A DNA stretch of 64,000 bases, taken from contig NZ_AP028878.1 of the NCBI RefSeq assembly GCF_036511935.1, positions 620,001-684,000 of the forward strand. Direction: 5' to 3'. The position numbers and the translations under genes were made by a program. Shown here piece by piece: positions 18,720 to 28,232 of the stretch (positions are counted from its first letter, which is position 1; each line of letters starts with the position of its first letter). A model generated the notes under the pieces. That model saw only the letters and a list, made by a program, of their open reading frames with translations. It made no database searches and was not told the origin of the DNA. The DNA is from Marinobacter nanhaiticus D15-8W (GTDB taxonomy: Bacteria; Pseudomonadota; Gammaproteobacteria; Pseudomonadales; Oleiphilaceae).

Positions 18720-18733
18720 CGCCCATTGGCGAT

Positions 18734-20392
18734 CTAGAACAATGCCGCCGCCTTTGCCAGTGCGATGTACAGGCCTATCAGGAACGGAATCCCGACACCC
18801 ATCCAGCACAGTACGCCGGTGACACCAAACTTGCCCCGTGCCGCGGTTTCAGCATTGGCGGCGATGCTGTCGTCGTGCTGGAGGGAACGCTCGTACTCCA
18901 CTTCCTCATCAGTCATGTGATGTTCTTCTTTTACGGGCCTGATCAGCATGTTGCAGATCAGACCGAGGAAGAGCAGGCCCGCCATGATGTAGAGCGTCCG
19001 GTCATAGACGAGCGCGGGCTCGACGCCGGCCTTCAGCTGGGCTTCACGCAATGCCGCGATGATCAGCGGACCGACCAGGCCGGCAGCGGTCCACGCGGTC
19101 AGCAGGCGGCCATGGATAGCGCCGACCATTTGCGTACCAAAAATATCGGCGAGATAGGCGGGTACGGTCGCAAAGCCGCCGCCATACATGCTCAGGATGA
19201 CGCAGATAGAAATGACGAACATACCCGCCATGCCCAGGTGACCCCAGGTCGGCAGCAGGCAATACATGGCGATGCCGATAACGAAGAAGCAGTAGTAGGT
19301 ATTCTTGCGGCCGATCTTATCGGAAAGCGAAGCCCAGAAGAGACGGCCCACACTGTTGAACAGGCTGATCAGACCAACCAGGCCGGCGGCCGCAGCAACC
19401 ACGGCAGCTTTCTGGGCGTCGGTCAGGGCTACGGAGCTGTCCTGAATGCCGACCAGCGCACCGCCGAAAACATCCTGGAGCATGGGGCTGGCCATCGAGA
19501 TCACGGCAATGCCCGCCGTCACGTTGAGGAAGAGCACGCCCCAAATCAGCCAGAATTGCTTGGTCTTCCAGGCCGTGTTCAGGTGAACGTGACCCTTGGT
19601 GATCATGGCATTGCTCTTACCGTCGTCGCTGGGCTTCCAGCCGGCTGGATGCCAACCGTTGGGCGGGACCCTGAAGCCGATCGCGCCGCTAGCCATGACG
19701 ATCGTGTAGATAATGCCCATCGTAATCAGCGTCATGGCCACGCCTGTGCCGCCATCTGCCGAGAAATGACTCATCAGCAGCACGGCCAGTGGAGCCCCGA
19801 CCATGGCGCCGCCACCGTAGCCCATGATGGCAAAGCCGGTGGCCATGCCGCGACGGTCCGGGAACCACTTGATCAGGGTGGATACGGGAGTGATGTAACC
19901 CAGGCCCTGGCCAATACCGCCGAGAACACCGGCGCCAAGGTAGACCAGCCACAGCTGATGCACCATCACGCCAATGCCACCAACGACCATGCCGCCACCC
20001 CAGCAGAGGGCCGCGATACAGCCCGCCTTACGGGGGCCGGCATGCTCCAGCCAGGCACCCCAGATGGCGGCCGAGACACCGAGCATGGCAATGAAGATGC
20101 CGAAGACATAGGTCACATGGGCCACCGACCAGTTACAGGTGGTGGTTGTCAGCGCTTGCATGAGACCGATATTTGCGCAGCTTGCCGGCGCGTTGGCAAT
20201 TTCGTTGCTCATCGGCAGCCAGAACACCGAGAAGCCGTAGGCCATCCCGATACATAGGTGAATAGCCAGTGCAGCAGTAGGTACCAGCCAGCGGTTGAAG
20301 CTGGGACCTGCAATTGTGCTTTCACGGGCAAAGAAACCAGCGGAGCGCCGTCCGCCGGATGCCAATGCGCCGTCTTCAGTGATGCCGTCCAT
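18734..20392 (-). CDS. OFA-family MFS transporter (oxalate/formate type)
   Basis: Membrane protein of 552 aa with 12 predicted helices, plus a hydrophilic insertion between helices 6 and 7 and a C-terminal extension. MFS signature blocks are WFPDRRGMATGFAIMGYGGGAM after helix 4 and GRLFWASLSDKIGRKNTYY in the second half. The arrangement is that of OFA (oxalate:formate antiporter) proteins. The N-terminus contains an unusual cysteine-bearing loop (NAPASCANIG and TTTTCNW) between helices 1 and 2, as in the longer proteobacterial OFA subgroup. Position next to the formate dehydrogenase operon suggests formate, oxalate or a related carboxylate as substrate; this is inference. Confidence 0.85.
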   Translation of the reverse strand: MDGITEDGALASGGRRSAGFFARESTIAGPSFNRWLVPTAALAIHLCIGMAYGFSVFWLPMSNEIANAPASCANIGLMQALTTTTCNWSVAHVTYVFGIFIAMLGVSAAIWGAWLEHAGPRKAGCIAALCWGGGMVVGGIGVMVHQLWLVYLGAGVLGGIGQGLGYITPVSTLIKWFPDRRGMATGFAIMGYGGGAMVGAPLAVLLMSHFSADGGTGVAMTLITMGIIYTIVMASGAIGFRVPPNGWHPAGWKPSDDGKSNAMITKGHVHLNTAWKTKQFWLIWGVLFLNVTAGIAVISMASPMLQDVFGGALVGIQDSSVALTDAQKAAVVAAAAGLVGLISLFNSVGRLFWASLSDKIGRKNTYYCFFVIGIAMYCLLPTWGHLGMAGMFVISICVILSMYGGGFATVPAYLADIFGTQMVGAIHGRLLTAWTAAGLVGPLIIAALREAQLKAGVEPALVYDRTLYIMAGLLFLGLICNMLIRPVKEEHHMTDEEVEYERSLQHDDSIAANAETAARGKFGVTGVLCWMGVGIPFLIGLYIALAKAAALF

Positions 20393-20976
20393 AAACAGTC
20401 CTCTGATTTTTCTTGGTTTTTACCGGGGCTCCGCCGCAGATCGAAGGGCCCACGTACAGCATTTCTAGAGCGATGAATATCCTGACTGCCGATTGTCGCC
20501 TGCAGGGCTTTTCGATGTCGGGGTCGTTGGTTTACTTCGTCGACGGGCAGGCGAAAGGCTACAACCTCCCGAGGCCGGGAGTATTGGGGGTAGGTCTGGG
20601 CAAACGGGGGATAAAGCTCCCCGGTCGCAACTGAGTGCGCTGGAGTCTCTCATAGCAGCTCTCATTCTTGTTGCTGTATATGAATTAGAGTGCATAGGTG
20701 AAATAACGCAGATTGGGATTTCACCAAGTGGCCATTGGATTTTAATGATAGTTAGGGTGCAACTAGCCGAAAGTCTTATGAGGTTTTGTGCATATGTCGG
20801 GAGCCTGAAGGCCTGGTCACTTGGCTGGCTTGAAATGCTTGGTATACAACGGGTTTGCTAAATAGAGTTGGGAAGCTCTTAATGGGTGTGGCCCGGAAAA
20901 GCTATGGAGGTGATTGGTGAACTTCATGGTCGGCGAACTGCATGACACTCGAGAATGATGGCTGGCAGGCGACGCC
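20393..20976. other. intergenic region, no supported gene
   Basis: 584 bp upstream of the OFA transporter and downstream of the lipoprotein gene. It holds a hairpin CTCCCGAGGCCGGGAG (about 20567-20582), probably in the transporter leader or promoter. From about 20640 the composition turns clearly AT-richer, marking the edge of the DUF2235/DUF2931 pair. Open frames here have no family features. Confidence 0.6.
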
Positions 20977-21576
20977 TTACCAGCCCTCCGTTGGGATGCC
21001 GTGTTTTTCTAGATAGGAGCCATGTTCGTCTAAGTAGCTCTTCGTTCTTTTCTGGTATTGGGTTGGATCGCCTTCGATTTCGTTAGCCTGCATTCGCGCG
21101 ACTTCGATTTCGTTGCCAATTTGGTTCATGATCCAAAGGACAATGGTGCCACCTGGAGCCACGCCAATTATTAACGAATTGCGTGGGCCTTTGAATGTTC
21201 CCATGCTGGTTTGGTAGGTCGCCTCCACACTCATTTTTTCTTGTAGGTCTTCTGGCAGAATAATAAGTCGTTGATAGAATTTTTGTTCAGCGAATGAAAA
21301 CCATTGGATTCCAATGAGGTTTGGGAAGGGCGATAGCCGCCCGCCTGATCCAAAAGGGCCCTTAGGGCCCTTCCAGCAACATTCAACATTGCCCATTGGC
21401 ATCCGCCAATGTCGCTCCCCAGGTTTCTCCAGTTCCAGATGTTCAACCCAGACTTTGTAATGCTCTGGTGCTGCAACGGCGTAATACCAATTTTGATTAT
21501 TGCCCTCAATCGTAGTTGCGCACCCAGTCAAAGCGATACTGCCTAAGCAAAGCAGCAATATAACTACTTTCTTCAT
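20977..21576 (-). CDS. DUF2931-like lipoprotein, possible immunity protein
   Basis: A 199-aa lipoprotein with a clear lipobox (ALTGCAT, Cys19) after a short hydrophobic signal, so it is anchored in a membrane facing the periplasm. The body (WYYAVAAPEHYKVWVEHLEL; FSFAEQKFYQ; GTIVLWI) resembles the DUF2931 family, often found beside DUF2235 lipase genes. Its start overlaps the stop of the lipase gene by 4 nt, implying translational coupling. An immunity role against the neighbouring lipase is inferred. Composition is AT-richer than the surrounding genome. Confidence 0.72.
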   Translation of the reverse strand: MKKVVILLLCLGSIALTGCATTIEGNNQNWYYAVAAPEHYKVWVEHLELEKPGERHWRMPMGNVECCWKGPKGPFGSGGRLSPFPNLIGIQWFSFAEQKFYQRLIILPEDLQEKMSVEATYQTSMGTFKGPRNSLIIGVAPGGTIVLWIMNQIGNEIEVARMQANEIEGDPTQYQKRTKSYLDEHGSYLEKHGIPTEGW

Positions 21577-23606
21577 GAATGCTCCGGCTCATTGGGATGA
21601 ATTATGCGTGCCCGATCATGAGTAGGCATGAAAGGAAGGAGTAAATCCCACGGCACCTCGAGTTCAGCAATCTTGTTGCCGAGCATAAATTCGACGGTGT
21701 TGAAATTATCTGAATGGTGGACGTAACGTTGTTTCAATAACTCTAACTCGTCGACAGTCAGGCTTGGTGTATTGGCCCCCGCTTCTATTTGCTCGGAGAT
21801 TGTTTTATGAATAGGGCGTAGTTCATCGGGAAGTCGCAGTGTAGGGTCTTTCTCGTCGATTTCGTCCAGCTTCACACCCGCATCTAGAGCTAACTGGTGC
21901 ATCAGTCTTAGACCAACTCCTGCATACTGACCAAAAACTCTTCGCTTCATCTCAAGAGTCAGGTCCACCCTACCATGTGGAGTGGGGTGAACTCTTGAGA
22001 GTTGATGGATTTCCAGCGCTGGTACGTTGGCTGATTTATCTCGAATACTACTATTCCCTATCCAGCCTTGTTGGCGTGTGGCGTCCAGTATTGATTCCAG
22101 GTTATCCCAGTCCATGGTTTGTTTCGGCCATTCAGTACGGCTGTCAGAAATAACTCGTTTTCGGGAAAGTAATACATGCTCATCCTGTTCATCGTGATAG
22201 CCGCCGCCAACGTCCGAATGTACGCCAGGTAGAGATATTTCTCTAAAATGCTCAGGCAACGAGCCGTCGGGGTTCGAGATGCTATTAAGAGCAAAATTTT
22301 CCCGGCATTCATCAGCGGCAGTAAGGTGGACGGCAGTTTCTACGCTGTTTGGGTCAAGGAAAAGATTAATCGGCGTAGTCTTGTCATTTGAGGCGCTTAG
22401 GTCAGTGCGGAGTACGTTTACAACACCTGCGACGGTATCGAAGAGACCAACAAAACGAATCGAAACCTTTTCGGGCCATTTCAAATGATAACGTCCGAAA
22501 ATTTCCGCCAAGAGACCGTTTTTACCTTTTGAAATTTCGTGTGCGGCGTGGCGTGAGGCTGCTGCTCCCCGACTAAAGCCAAATAAATCGATGGTTAGGC
22601 CGCCAATGGCCTTCTTACCCGATGCCCTAGATATGGCCGCGGCGGTATCTTCGAATGCTGATTTTACCTGTTCGGAGATTCCTGAAGAGCCAAGGCCCGT
22701 GGCGGAACTCCATAGAGAGTCTTCTCCGCCGGTCGTTGTTCCCACCCCGTTCTTATAAATTCTGATGGTGTGTACAATCTCGTTCTGGCTCGTAGTTTGC
22801 TGTTGCCGGTACAAATCGAACAGCTTTGCAACATTGGTTTTGCCATTCGAATAACTTGCCCCCATGACCAGAGCTAAGCGGTGTTTACATTCTTGTACTT
22901 CTGCTGGATCGAGAGAGTTCGGTGACGCGCATTTCCTGTTTAGTTCCTCCAGGAAATTCTCAACATTGGTTGCATCGTTCAAAGTCCCATCCGTAAAAAT
23001 CCCAACCTCAAAATGCAGCTTCTTCTCAGGCTCCGCTTCCTCATCCGATTCCTGCGCTGCAACCCCCAACGGTGCCACCGCAGCGGCCGCAACGATAGGC
23101 CCTGAAAGGCTGCGCTCCTGATTCTGTTTGGCTTGGGCACGCTCTTCGGCTTTCTGGGCGCGAAGGTCACTATCGAAGCTGGACGCGGATAGGTGTCCAA
23201 CCCCGCCGGGGCCGAGGTGATCGATTTGTTCGGGCGTAATCTGCCAGTCATTGAGCTGGGCGATCTTGTGTTCCAGATTCAGCCCGAAGACGCTTTTTTC
23301 CAACTGCCAGCGAGCCGGTAGGGCTCCGCCTTCATGCCAGGCAACGAGTGGGCTGAATGGGTGGCCGTCGGTAACCCCATAGACCATGAGCAGTTCGCCT
23401 TTCTCGAGCTTTTCCTGGAGGCGATCGACGAACGTTTGTTGATCGAGTGGCTGTTCGAAGGGGGAATCCTCAACCAGGCTTTGATCCCAGGTCAGTGACG
23501 AACCGGGGCGATTGGCTAAGAACTCTATCTTACTGGCGGCAACGAAGGGTGATTCGATATTGGGGAGGTCCCGGAGCGTAAGGTCCCGGGGTTTCTTGAT
23601 CTGCAT
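21573..23606 (-). CDS. DUF2235 alpha/beta hydrolase, Tle1-like lipase
   Basis: A 677-aa protein with a Tle1/DUF2235 catalytic domain from about residue 195. The start of the fold is FEVGIFTDGTLND, the nucleophile elbow is GFSRGA (Ser345), VGLFDTVAG carries the likely Asp390, and GVHSDVGGGY carries His463. All three catalytic residues are therefore present. Residues 1-190 are a separate, unrecognised N-terminal part with an alanine-rich hydrophobic stretch (IVAAAAVAPLGVAA, about 171-184) that might be a membrane-insertion or linker segment. Such proteins are type VI secretion phospholipase effectors, but no Hcp, VgrG or PAAR gene is in this window. Confidence 0.85.
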   Translation of the reverse strand: MQIKKPRDLTLRDLPNIESPFVAASKIEFLANRPGSSLTWDQSLVEDSPFEQPLDQQTFVDRLQEKLEKGELLMVYGVTDGHPFSPLVAWHEGGALPARWQLEKSVFGLNLEHKIAQLNDWQITPEQIDHLGPGGVGHLSASSFDSDLRAQKAEERAQAKQNQERSLSGPIVAAAAVAPLGVAAQESDEEAEPEKKLHFEVGIFTDGTLNDATNVENFLEELNRKCASPNSLDPAEVQECKHRLALVMGASYSNGKTNVAKLFDLYRQQQTTSQNEIVHTIRIYKNGVGTTTGGEDSLWSSATGLGSSGISEQVKSAFEDTAAAISRASGKKAIGGLTIDLFGFSRGAAASRHAAHEISKGKNGLLAEIFGRYHLKWPEKVSIRFVGLFDTVAGVVNVLRTDLSASNDKTTPINLFLDPNSVETAVHLTAADECRENFALNSISNPDGSLPEHFREISLPGVHSDVGGGYHDEQDEHVLLSRKRVISDSRTEWPKQTMDWDNLESILDATRQQGWIGNSSIRDKSANVPALEIHQLSRVHPTPHGRVDLTLEMKRRVFGQYAGVGLRLMHQLALDAGVKLDEIDEKDPTLRLPDELRPIHKTISEQIEAGANTPSLTVDELELLKQRYVHHSDNFNTVEFMLGNKIAELEVPWDLLLPFMPTHDRARIIHPNEPEHS

Positions 23607-23748
23607 TTAACGCATGTCCTTTGCGGATTCGTTGCCACGCCGATCCTTGGCGCGTTGGGTGCGTGAGGCTGTCACGCGAATGACATGCAAATGTAACCAT
23701 AAGTGCCGGGGCATGCAACGGCGGCGCCTTCGCGCTTTGTAAGGTGCC

Positions 23749-25593
23749 CTAGAGTTCGGCCCTCGGGTTCTTCGGATAATACCGTTCCGGCATACGCTCG
23801 ATATGAGGGAAGAACCGGGTGTCCTTGTAAGGCATTTTCATAAAGCCGGATACGCCCAAACCGGTGATCTGGTCCACGGCGGCGAGAATGTCGTCCAGGC
23901 GGCGGCTGAATTCAGCTTCCTTCGCCGGATCGAGCAGTCGGTAATGACTGTGAATCTTCAGGTGCCGGGGCAGGGCCTCGAAAATGATCATGCCGGTATG
24001 GTGGATGGTGTTCAGGGCCTCCAGCGACTTCATGATGGCCTCGGGCAGCACCAGGAATTCCTCCGGATCGGGGCCATCCTCGAAATAGGAGTGGATGCGG
24101 GTGCGGTCCTCGATTTCAGGCGCAGCGCTAACCTCGTAACGCAGCCGCATGTCCGGCGAAGGAACGAAGGGTTGGTGCGGTTCGTCGCGGTCCACGTGTA
24201 GTGTGTCCCGGGCGTTGAACAGGCAGCTCTTGAAGATACCCTGTCGATAGATCGCCTGGGCCAGGTTGACCATGTTGTTCACGGCCGTGACGAAGGCATC
24301 CTTGAGGCTCGGATCGTGCAGGTTAAGCGAGGTGTCGACGTAGACGCCGTTAGCTTCCCAGCGCACCGCCAGCCCGCCTTCCACGGGGTAACGGCCCAAC
24401 CGGCTCACCGCTGCCAGGAAGGCCTTTTCGGTTTCCCCCATGCCCTGCATGAAGTTCTTGTAGTAGCGGTCGAGCTGCACGTCGTTGACATCATTGAGTG
24501 TGGATGGCGCGTTTTCCTCCCTCAGGAACGACTTGCGCGAGCTGTACACGACCGTGTCGATTTCCCGGTCGGACTGCCGGGTCCAGACCGGGACCAGAGG
24601 GCTTGGCGCGGGTTCTGGTAGATCGATCATCACTGTTCGGGCCATGCGCGGCATTTCGTTCAGGTAGTAATCACCCGCCCGGTGGCGGGTTTCGGGATCG
24701 TCGTCGAGCATGCCGTCGAGCATGCGGGCGAATTCCATGGGTAGCCCGAGTGAGGTGGCTGGAATGGCGCGATGACCAAAGCGGCAGGACTGCCCGGAAG
24801 CCAAGGCATAGAGCGTACCCGCGGCGCCCTGTTCGTCGAAGCGTGGCGAGGACAGGCCCCCGTGCAGTTGCTCTTCGCCAATAAAGTAGACATCGCCCAG
24901 TCGCGCGTTGGTTTGTTGCAGGTTGTCGGACATTAGCTCCATCACGTTCGCGGTGACGAATTGCTGGTTGGCATCCAGTTGCGCAAATACCGACGAGCCC
25001 CAGTCGATCAGCGCGATGTTTTCATGCTCGGCGTCGAAGACCAGGTTGGAAGGCTTGATATCGCCGTGGACGATAGGGCGCCCGGACGGACCGGACTCAC
25101 GGCGCAGGTTTCGCAGTATATCCGCGATCTGGTCGGCAATGCGTACGACCAGGCGCGGTTTGAGGCGACCCTCGCGTAGCGAGACCTCTTCCAGATTGAG
25201 GCCCGCCGCCCGTTCCATCACCAAAATGGGCTGGTTCCGCGCCCGTTGGAAGGCAATCAGGCGAGGCACCCGGGGGTGCTCCACCTGCTCGAGGATAAAG
25301 GCCTCGTCCTCAAGACGGTCCTGCAGATGCCGGGGCAGGTTGATACGCGTGAACTTGAACACGTGCTCAAGGTGCCGCGCGCCCTCCAGTGCCAGCCGGC
25401 CGGCGAATACGAAGCCATAGGCACCCTTACCGATCATCTCGATATCGCGGTAACCCAGCTGTCGCAACTGGTCCGTGCACAGAGCCACCCAATCCTTCAG
25501 CTTTCGCGCATCATCCTCGCTGAGCAGGTAGATTGACTGCTCTTCGGGAATATAGAACTGCTGAAGCTGTGATGGCTCGGTTTCGTGCAGCAT
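23749..25593 (-). CDS. Hanks-type Ser/Thr protein kinase with novel C-terminus
   Basis: A 614-aa protein. The N-terminal kinase domain (about residues 45-320) has the glycine loop IGKGAYGFVFAG (55-66), an ATP-lysine candidate in VFKF (Lys80), the catalytic loop HGDIKPSN (Asp178, Lys180, Asn183) and DWG (Asp197) in place of DFG, so it looks catalytically competent. The C-terminal half (about 330-614) is not recognised; it contains SLNLHDPSLKDAFVTAVNNMVNLA and a final Pro/Tyr-rich tail. No transmembrane segment is seen, so it is cytoplasmic. It begins 2 nt after the bkd E2 stop codon and is almost certainly cotranscribed with the keto acid dehydrogenase genes. Confidence 0.83.
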   Translation of the reverse strand: MLHETEPSQLQQFYIPEEQSIYLLSEDDARKLKDWVALCTDQLRQLGYRDIEMIGKGAYGFVFAGRLALEGARHLEHVFKFTRINLPRHLQDRLEDEAFILEQVEHPRVPRLIAFQRARNQPILVMERAAGLNLEEVSLREGRLKPRLVVRIADQIADILRNLRRESGPSGRPIVHGDIKPSNLVFDAEHENIALIDWGSSVFAQLDANQQFVTANVMELMSDNLQQTNARLGDVYFIGEEQLHGGLSSPRFDEQGAAGTLYALASGQSCRFGHRAIPATSLGLPMEFARMLDGMLDDDPETRHRAGDYYLNEMPRMARTVMIDLPEPAPSPLVPVWTRQSDREIDTVVYSSRKSFLREENAPSTLNDVNDVQLDRYYKNFMQGMGETEKAFLAAVSRLGRYPVEGGLAVRWEANGVYVDTSLNLHDPSLKDAFVTAVNNMVNLAQAIYRQGIFKSCLFNARDTLHVDRDEPHQPFVPSPDMRLRYEVSAAPEIEDRTRIHSYFEDGPDPEEFLVLPEAIMKSLEALNTIHHTGMIIFEALPRHLKIHSHYRLLDPAKEAEFSRRLDDILAAVDQITGLGVSGFMKMPYKDTRFFPHIERMPERYYPKNPRAEL

Positions 25594-25595
25594 GC

Positions 25596-27206
25596 TCAGC
25601 CCAGATGCAGCAACATCGTCTGCGGTGCTTCCAGGTAGCCCTTCCAGCGATTGCTGAAGCGGGCGATGGTACCGCCGTCAATGATGCGATGATCACCGGC
25701 CCAGCTGATGGTCATGATCGACCGGGCCACGACCTCGCCATGCTCGTCGAATCGCGGCAGGCGCTGGGTGCGGCCAAGCGCGACGATCGCCACCTCTGGA
25801 GGATTGATGATCGGCGCCGCATATGTGCCAGCCAACGCGCCAATGTTGGAGATGGTGATGGTGCCGCCCTTGAGGTCCTCCTGACTCACCCGTCCGTTAC
25901 GTGCATCTTCGGTCAGGCGTGCCACCTCATCGGCGATTTCCAACAGGCTCAGGCGTTCGACGCCTTTCACGTTCGGCACAATCAAGCCCACCTTGCTGTC
26001 GACCGCCATGCCGATGTTGCAGTTGGGCTGGTAGTGGATTTCGGTGACCTCGTCGTTGAGGCGGCTATTAAGTATCGGGAACTCCTGAACCGCCAGTGCC
26101 ATGGCCTTCATGATGAACGGCATGAGAGTCAGGCGGGTGCCTCGGGTTTCCGCCTCCGGTTTGAGCTTTTCGCGCAGCGCGAGCAGATCGGTTACGTCGA
26201 TATCCTCACTGAAATTGAAGTGAGGAATGGTCGAGGCCGATTCCGCCATCCGTTTGGCCATGGCCGCCCGCATGCCTTTGATCGGCTCGACCCGGACCTC
26301 CTGGTCCCCGGTATCCGCACGGCGTGGTTTGCTGGTCCTGGCCAGTTCGGAGGCTTGGCTCGTGTCTTTTGCTGCGGCTGGTTTCTCCAGATGCGCCAGG
26401 ATATCCGCCTTGAGGACCCGTCCGTCCTTACCGGTGCCTGCGATGTCGGCCAGTTCCAGATCATGCTCGCGAACCAGGCGCCGAACCGCCGGGCTGGCGG
26501 GGATGCGCTGGCGGGTTTGTGGCGAGGTCGTGCTCTTGGCGGTGGCCGGCACCGATTCGCTGCTCTTGGGCTCGGCTTGCTGCTGGGCTTTCGCGGGCGC
26601 CGAATCTTCCTCGCGCTCACGGGGCACGAAGGCGAACAGTGGCGAGTGCACCTTGGCCTGTTCTTCCTTCTGGTAATACAGCTTGGACACCCGGCCGGCC
26701 TTGGGGGCAGTGATTTCCACCATAGCCTTGTCGGTCATTACATCGACGACGGGCTGGTCTTCCTCGATTTCGTCGCCTTCGGCGATGCGCCATTCCACCA
26801 CCTCACACTCGACGATACCCTCGCCGATATCCGGCAGGATGAAGTCCTCGGTTTCGCCATCATCGGAAACGGCGGTCTGGCCTTTCTGCTCCGCTTCCTG
26901 GACGTTCTTGGTGTAGCTTTCCGCAGTGGATGGCGTTTTTGCCGAAGCACTGTCGCCACTATCTTCATCCTCTTCGGCGATCAGCTCGAACAGCGGCTCA
27001 TGCACCTTGGCGATGTCGCCTTCCTGGTGGTAGAGACGTGCCACGCGGCCCTTGTAGGGCGCGGGGATTTCCACCAGGGCCTTGTCGGTCATGACCTCGG
27101 CCACAGGCTGGTCTTCTTCGATGATGTCGCCTTCGCTCACCAGCCATTTGACCAGCTCGCACTCCACGATACCTTCGCCGATATCGGGCAGTATAAAATC
27201 GCTCAT
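25596..27206 (-). CDS. bkdB: branched-chain 2-oxoacid dehydrogenase E2 (dihydrolipoyl acyltransferase)
   Basis: E2 core of the complex, 536 aa, transferring acyl groups from E1 to CoA. It has two lipoyl domains (lipoylated lysine in MTDKALVEI and MTDKAMVEI), unusual for bkd E2s, which often have one. A peripheral-subunit binding domain follows (PASPAVRRLVREHDLELADI, about residue 255), then the catalytic domain ending with DHRIIDGGTIARF, where the His and Asp are catalytic. ATG 27206 is preceded by AGGAGAG; an upstream in-frame start is less likely. The complex's E3 gene is not in the operon, so lipoamide dehydrogenase is probably shared. Confidence 0.92.
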   Translation of the reverse strand: MSDFILPDIGEGIVECELVKWLVSEGDIIEEDQPVAEVMTDKALVEIPAPYKGRVARLYHQEGDIAKVHEPLFELIAEEDEDSGDSASAKTPSTAESYTKNVQEAEQKGQTAVSDDGETEDFILPDIGEGIVECEVVEWRIAEGDEIEEDQPVVDVMTDKAMVEITAPKAGRVSKLYYQKEEQAKVHSPLFAFVPREREEDSAPAKAQQQAEPKSSESVPATAKSTTSPQTRQRIPASPAVRRLVREHDLELADIAGTGKDGRVLKADILAHLEKPAAAKDTSQASELARTSKPRRADTGDQEVRVEPIKGMRAAMAKRMAESASTIPHFNFSEDIDVTDLLALREKLKPEAETRGTRLTLMPFIMKAMALAVQEFPILNSRLNDEVTEIHYQPNCNIGMAVDSKVGLIVPNVKGVERLSLLEIADEVARLTEDARNGRVSQEDLKGGTITISNIGALAGTYAAPIINPPEVAIVALGRTQRLPRFDEHGEVVARSIMTISWAGDHRIIDGGTIARFSNRWKGYLEAPQTMLLHLG

Positions 27207-27253
27207 GGTTGTTCTCTCCTGTCCTTCCCTCATCCCCAACGAAAATCGGGGAC

Positions 27254-28231
27254 CTAGAATTCCACGCTGTCTTTGATGGCTTCATAGACCTTCAGCTCGT
27301 TGGGCAGGTGCTCTTTTTCCAGCACCAGCGGGAAGGGCGTATCCATCCCGGTGACCCGAGCGATCGGGGATTCCAGATAGAGGAAGCAGCGTTCCTGGAT
27401 CGTGGCGGCGATCTCGCCAGCGAAGCCGCCGGTCAGCGGTGCTTCGTGGGTGACGACCAGCCGGCCGGTCTTGAACACCGAGTCGGCGACGGTTTCCACA
27501 TCCCACGGCAGGATCGTGCGCAGGTCGATGACTTCACAGGAAATACCTTCCTTTTCCGCCTTCTCGACGGCTTTCTCGATCACCTCCATTTGCGCGCCCC
27601 AGCCCAGCACAGTGACATCTGTGCCTTCCTTGAGCACTTCGGCTTCGCCCAAGGGCAACTGGTATTCGCCCTCGGGCACTTCACCGACAGAGGCGCGGTA
27701 GAGACGTTTGGGTTCGAAGAACAGGGTCGGATTCGGATCGTGGATCGCGCCCAGCAACAACCCCTTAGCCTGGTGCGGATTGCGTGGCACGGCGATCTTC
27801 AGGCCCGGGGTGTGGGCAAAGTAGGCTTCCGGGGACTGGGAGTGATACAAACCGCCGGCAATACCGCCGCCGTAAGGTGCTCGAATGGTCAGGCCGCCCA
27901 CGTTGAACAGGTTGCCCGACCGGTAGCGGTACTTGGCGGACTCGTTCACGATCTGGTCGAACGCCGGAAAGATATAGTCCGCAAACTGGATCTCAGCTAC
28001 GGGAATCGAGCCCTGTGCCGCCAGACCATTGGCGAAACCGACGATGCCCTGTTCCACCAGCGGCGTATTGAAACACCGTGCCTTACCGTACTTCTGCTGC
28101 AGGTTGCTGGTGGCCCGGAACACGCCGCCGAAGACGCCGACATCCTCACCGAAACACAGTACCCGGTCGTCACCGGCCATCGCGATATCCAGGGCATCGT
28201 TGATGGCCTGGAGCATATTCATCTTCGCCAT
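27254..28231 (-). CDS. bkdA2: branched-chain 2-oxoacid dehydrogenase E1 beta
   Basis: E1 beta subunit, 325 aa, forming the alpha2beta2 TPP enzyme that decarboxylates branched-chain 2-oxoacids from Val, Leu and Ile. Family features are [47 protein letters not shown] (with the conserved His of the active site) and [22 protein letters not shown]. It starts 1 nt after the E1 alpha stop and is followed after 47 nt by E2. Confidence 0.93.
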   Translation of the reverse strand: MAKMNMLQAINDALDIAMAGDDRVLCFGEDVGVFGGVFRATSNLQQKYGKARCFNTPLVEQGIVGFANGLAAQGSIPVAEIQFADYIFPAFDQIVNESAKYRYRSGNLFNVGGLTIRAPYGGGIAGGLYHSQSPEAYFAHTPGLKIAVPRNPHQAKGLLLGAIHDPNPTLFFEPKRLYRASVGEVPEGEYQLPLGEAEVLKEGTDVTVLGWGAQMEVIEKAVEKAEKEGISCEVIDLRTILPWDVETVADSVFKTGRLVVTHEAPLTGGFAGEIAATIQERCFLYLESPIARVTGMDTPFPLVLEKEHLPNELKVYEAIKDSVEF

Positions 28232-28232
28232 A

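Noticed and set aside
18875..20257. 460-aa open frame opposite the OFA transporter
   Set aside because: Antisense to a clear 12-helix transporter; composition (His/Asp/Arg-rich) is that of a reverse-complement frame.
20493..20861. 122-aa open frame between the OFA transporter and the lipoprotein
   Set aside because: Crosses a sharp composition change, has no ribosome site and no recognisable feature; treated as chance.
25533..27257. 574-aa open frame on the plus strand opposite bkd E2
   Set aside because: Antisense shadow of E2 and the kinase start; no family motifs, whereas the minus strand has two lipoyl domains and a catalytic domain.
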